A DNA stretch of 5,595 nucleotides from Anaerolineales bacterium (GTDB taxonomy: Bacteria > Chloroflexota > Anaerolineae > 4572-78 > J111). Both the position numbers and the translations under genes were made by a program. The stretch is from NCBI GenBank assembly GCA_012032575.1, contig JAAUSP010000518.1:1-5595 (forward strand), read 5' to 3'. How positions within the stretch are numbered: the stretch's first letter is position 1; the number at the start of each line of letters is the position of its first letter. A model generated the notes under the pieces. It ran no database searches and was not told the DNA's origin. It was given only the letters and a program-made list of their open reading frames with translations. Positions 5,377 to 5,595 of the stretch are shown one piece after another.

Positions 5377-5595
5377 ATGGTCCAAACCCAGGCGAGGGTG
5401 ATCCAAAAAGAAACCATCGCGCCGGCATGGTGGCGGCTGACCCTGGCCGCGCCGGAACTGCCGCCGCTGTTACCCGGCCAATTTCTGCTCTTACGCTGCG
5501 CCGACCGCTTGACTTGCTACCTCCGCCGCCCCATTTTTCCGACCCCTCTACCCCCACGCTCAATTCAGCCTCCTGCTGCGGCCCGACCCCGACCC
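5377..5595 (+). CDS. PyrK / ferredoxin-reductase-like flavoprotein subunit, 3'-truncated
   Basis: The first ~70 codons of a probable FAD-binding electron-transfer subunit, of the dihydroorotate dehydrogenase B PyrK type or a related ferredoxin-NADP reductase-like protein. The N-terminus MVQTQARVIQKETIAPAWWR leads into a beta-barrel pattern, LLPGQFLLLRC (31-41), and then YLRRP (48-52), where this family binds FAD with an Arg-rich 'LRRP' motif. After about 5531 the same frame becomes Pro-rich and implausible. The frame one base further along reads PLYPHAQFSLLLRPDPDP (from 5543), which fits the next strand of the fold. The frame therefore changes by +1 (one extra or two missing bases) between about 5531 and 5550. 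The NAD-binding half and the iron-sulfur Cys cluster that would identify PyrK lie beyond the window, so the subfamily is uncertain. Confidence 0.6.
   Translation, partial: MVQTQARVIQKETIAPAWWRLTLAAPELPPLLPGQFLLLRCADRLTCYLRRPIFPTPLPPRSIQPPAAARPRP

Overview
The window looks like a chromosomal fragment of a free-living, moderately GC-rich bacterium. The gene set is ordinary housekeeping or accessory metabolism: a metallo-dependent amidohydrolase, a DUF445 membrane protein, a homocysteine S-methyltransferase, a HAD hydrolase, a DUF3566-like membrane protein and the start of a PyrK/ferredoxin-reductase-like subunit. The protein style and the palindromic elements in the gaps remind me of Chloroflexota (Anaerolineae-type) genomes. 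That placement is an impression, not something the sequence proves. There is no phage, plasmid, transposase, CRISPR or defence gene here.

Layout from left to right: (1) the 3' part of an amidohydrolase (+, to 1035), cut by the window edge and by a one-base frameshift near 47; (2) a gap with palindromic element A (1062-1151); (3) an intact DUF445 gene (+, to 2467) with a terminator-like hairpin just after it; (4) a convergent gap with palindromic element B (2528-2630); (5) a homocysteine S-methyltransferase on the minus strand (3643 down to 2656), intact in content but split by two one-base deletions; (6) a 344-base divergent gap with half an element B, a direct repeat, a small hairpin and a candidate promoter; (7) a HAD hydrolase (+, 3988-4717) split by two one-base deletions; (8) palindromic element C (4750-4820); (9) a DUF3566-like membrane protein (+, 4839-5282) whose stop codon lies inside palindromic element D (5272-5338); (10) the first ~70 codons of a flavoprotein reductase subunit (+, from 5377), with another frame change near 5531-5550.

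The genes do not form an obvious pathway or operon. Each is separated by a gap holding its own hairpin or repeat, and orientation changes twice. Two things stand out. First, all five intergenic gaps carry a palindromic repeat element (whole or half) of one of four families. Second, reading frames are repeatedly broken by single missing bases while the protein sequence on both sides stays well conserved. This points to indel errors in the underlying assembly rather than to gene decay. I see no convincing new multi-gene system; the repeat elements are the most interesting material.
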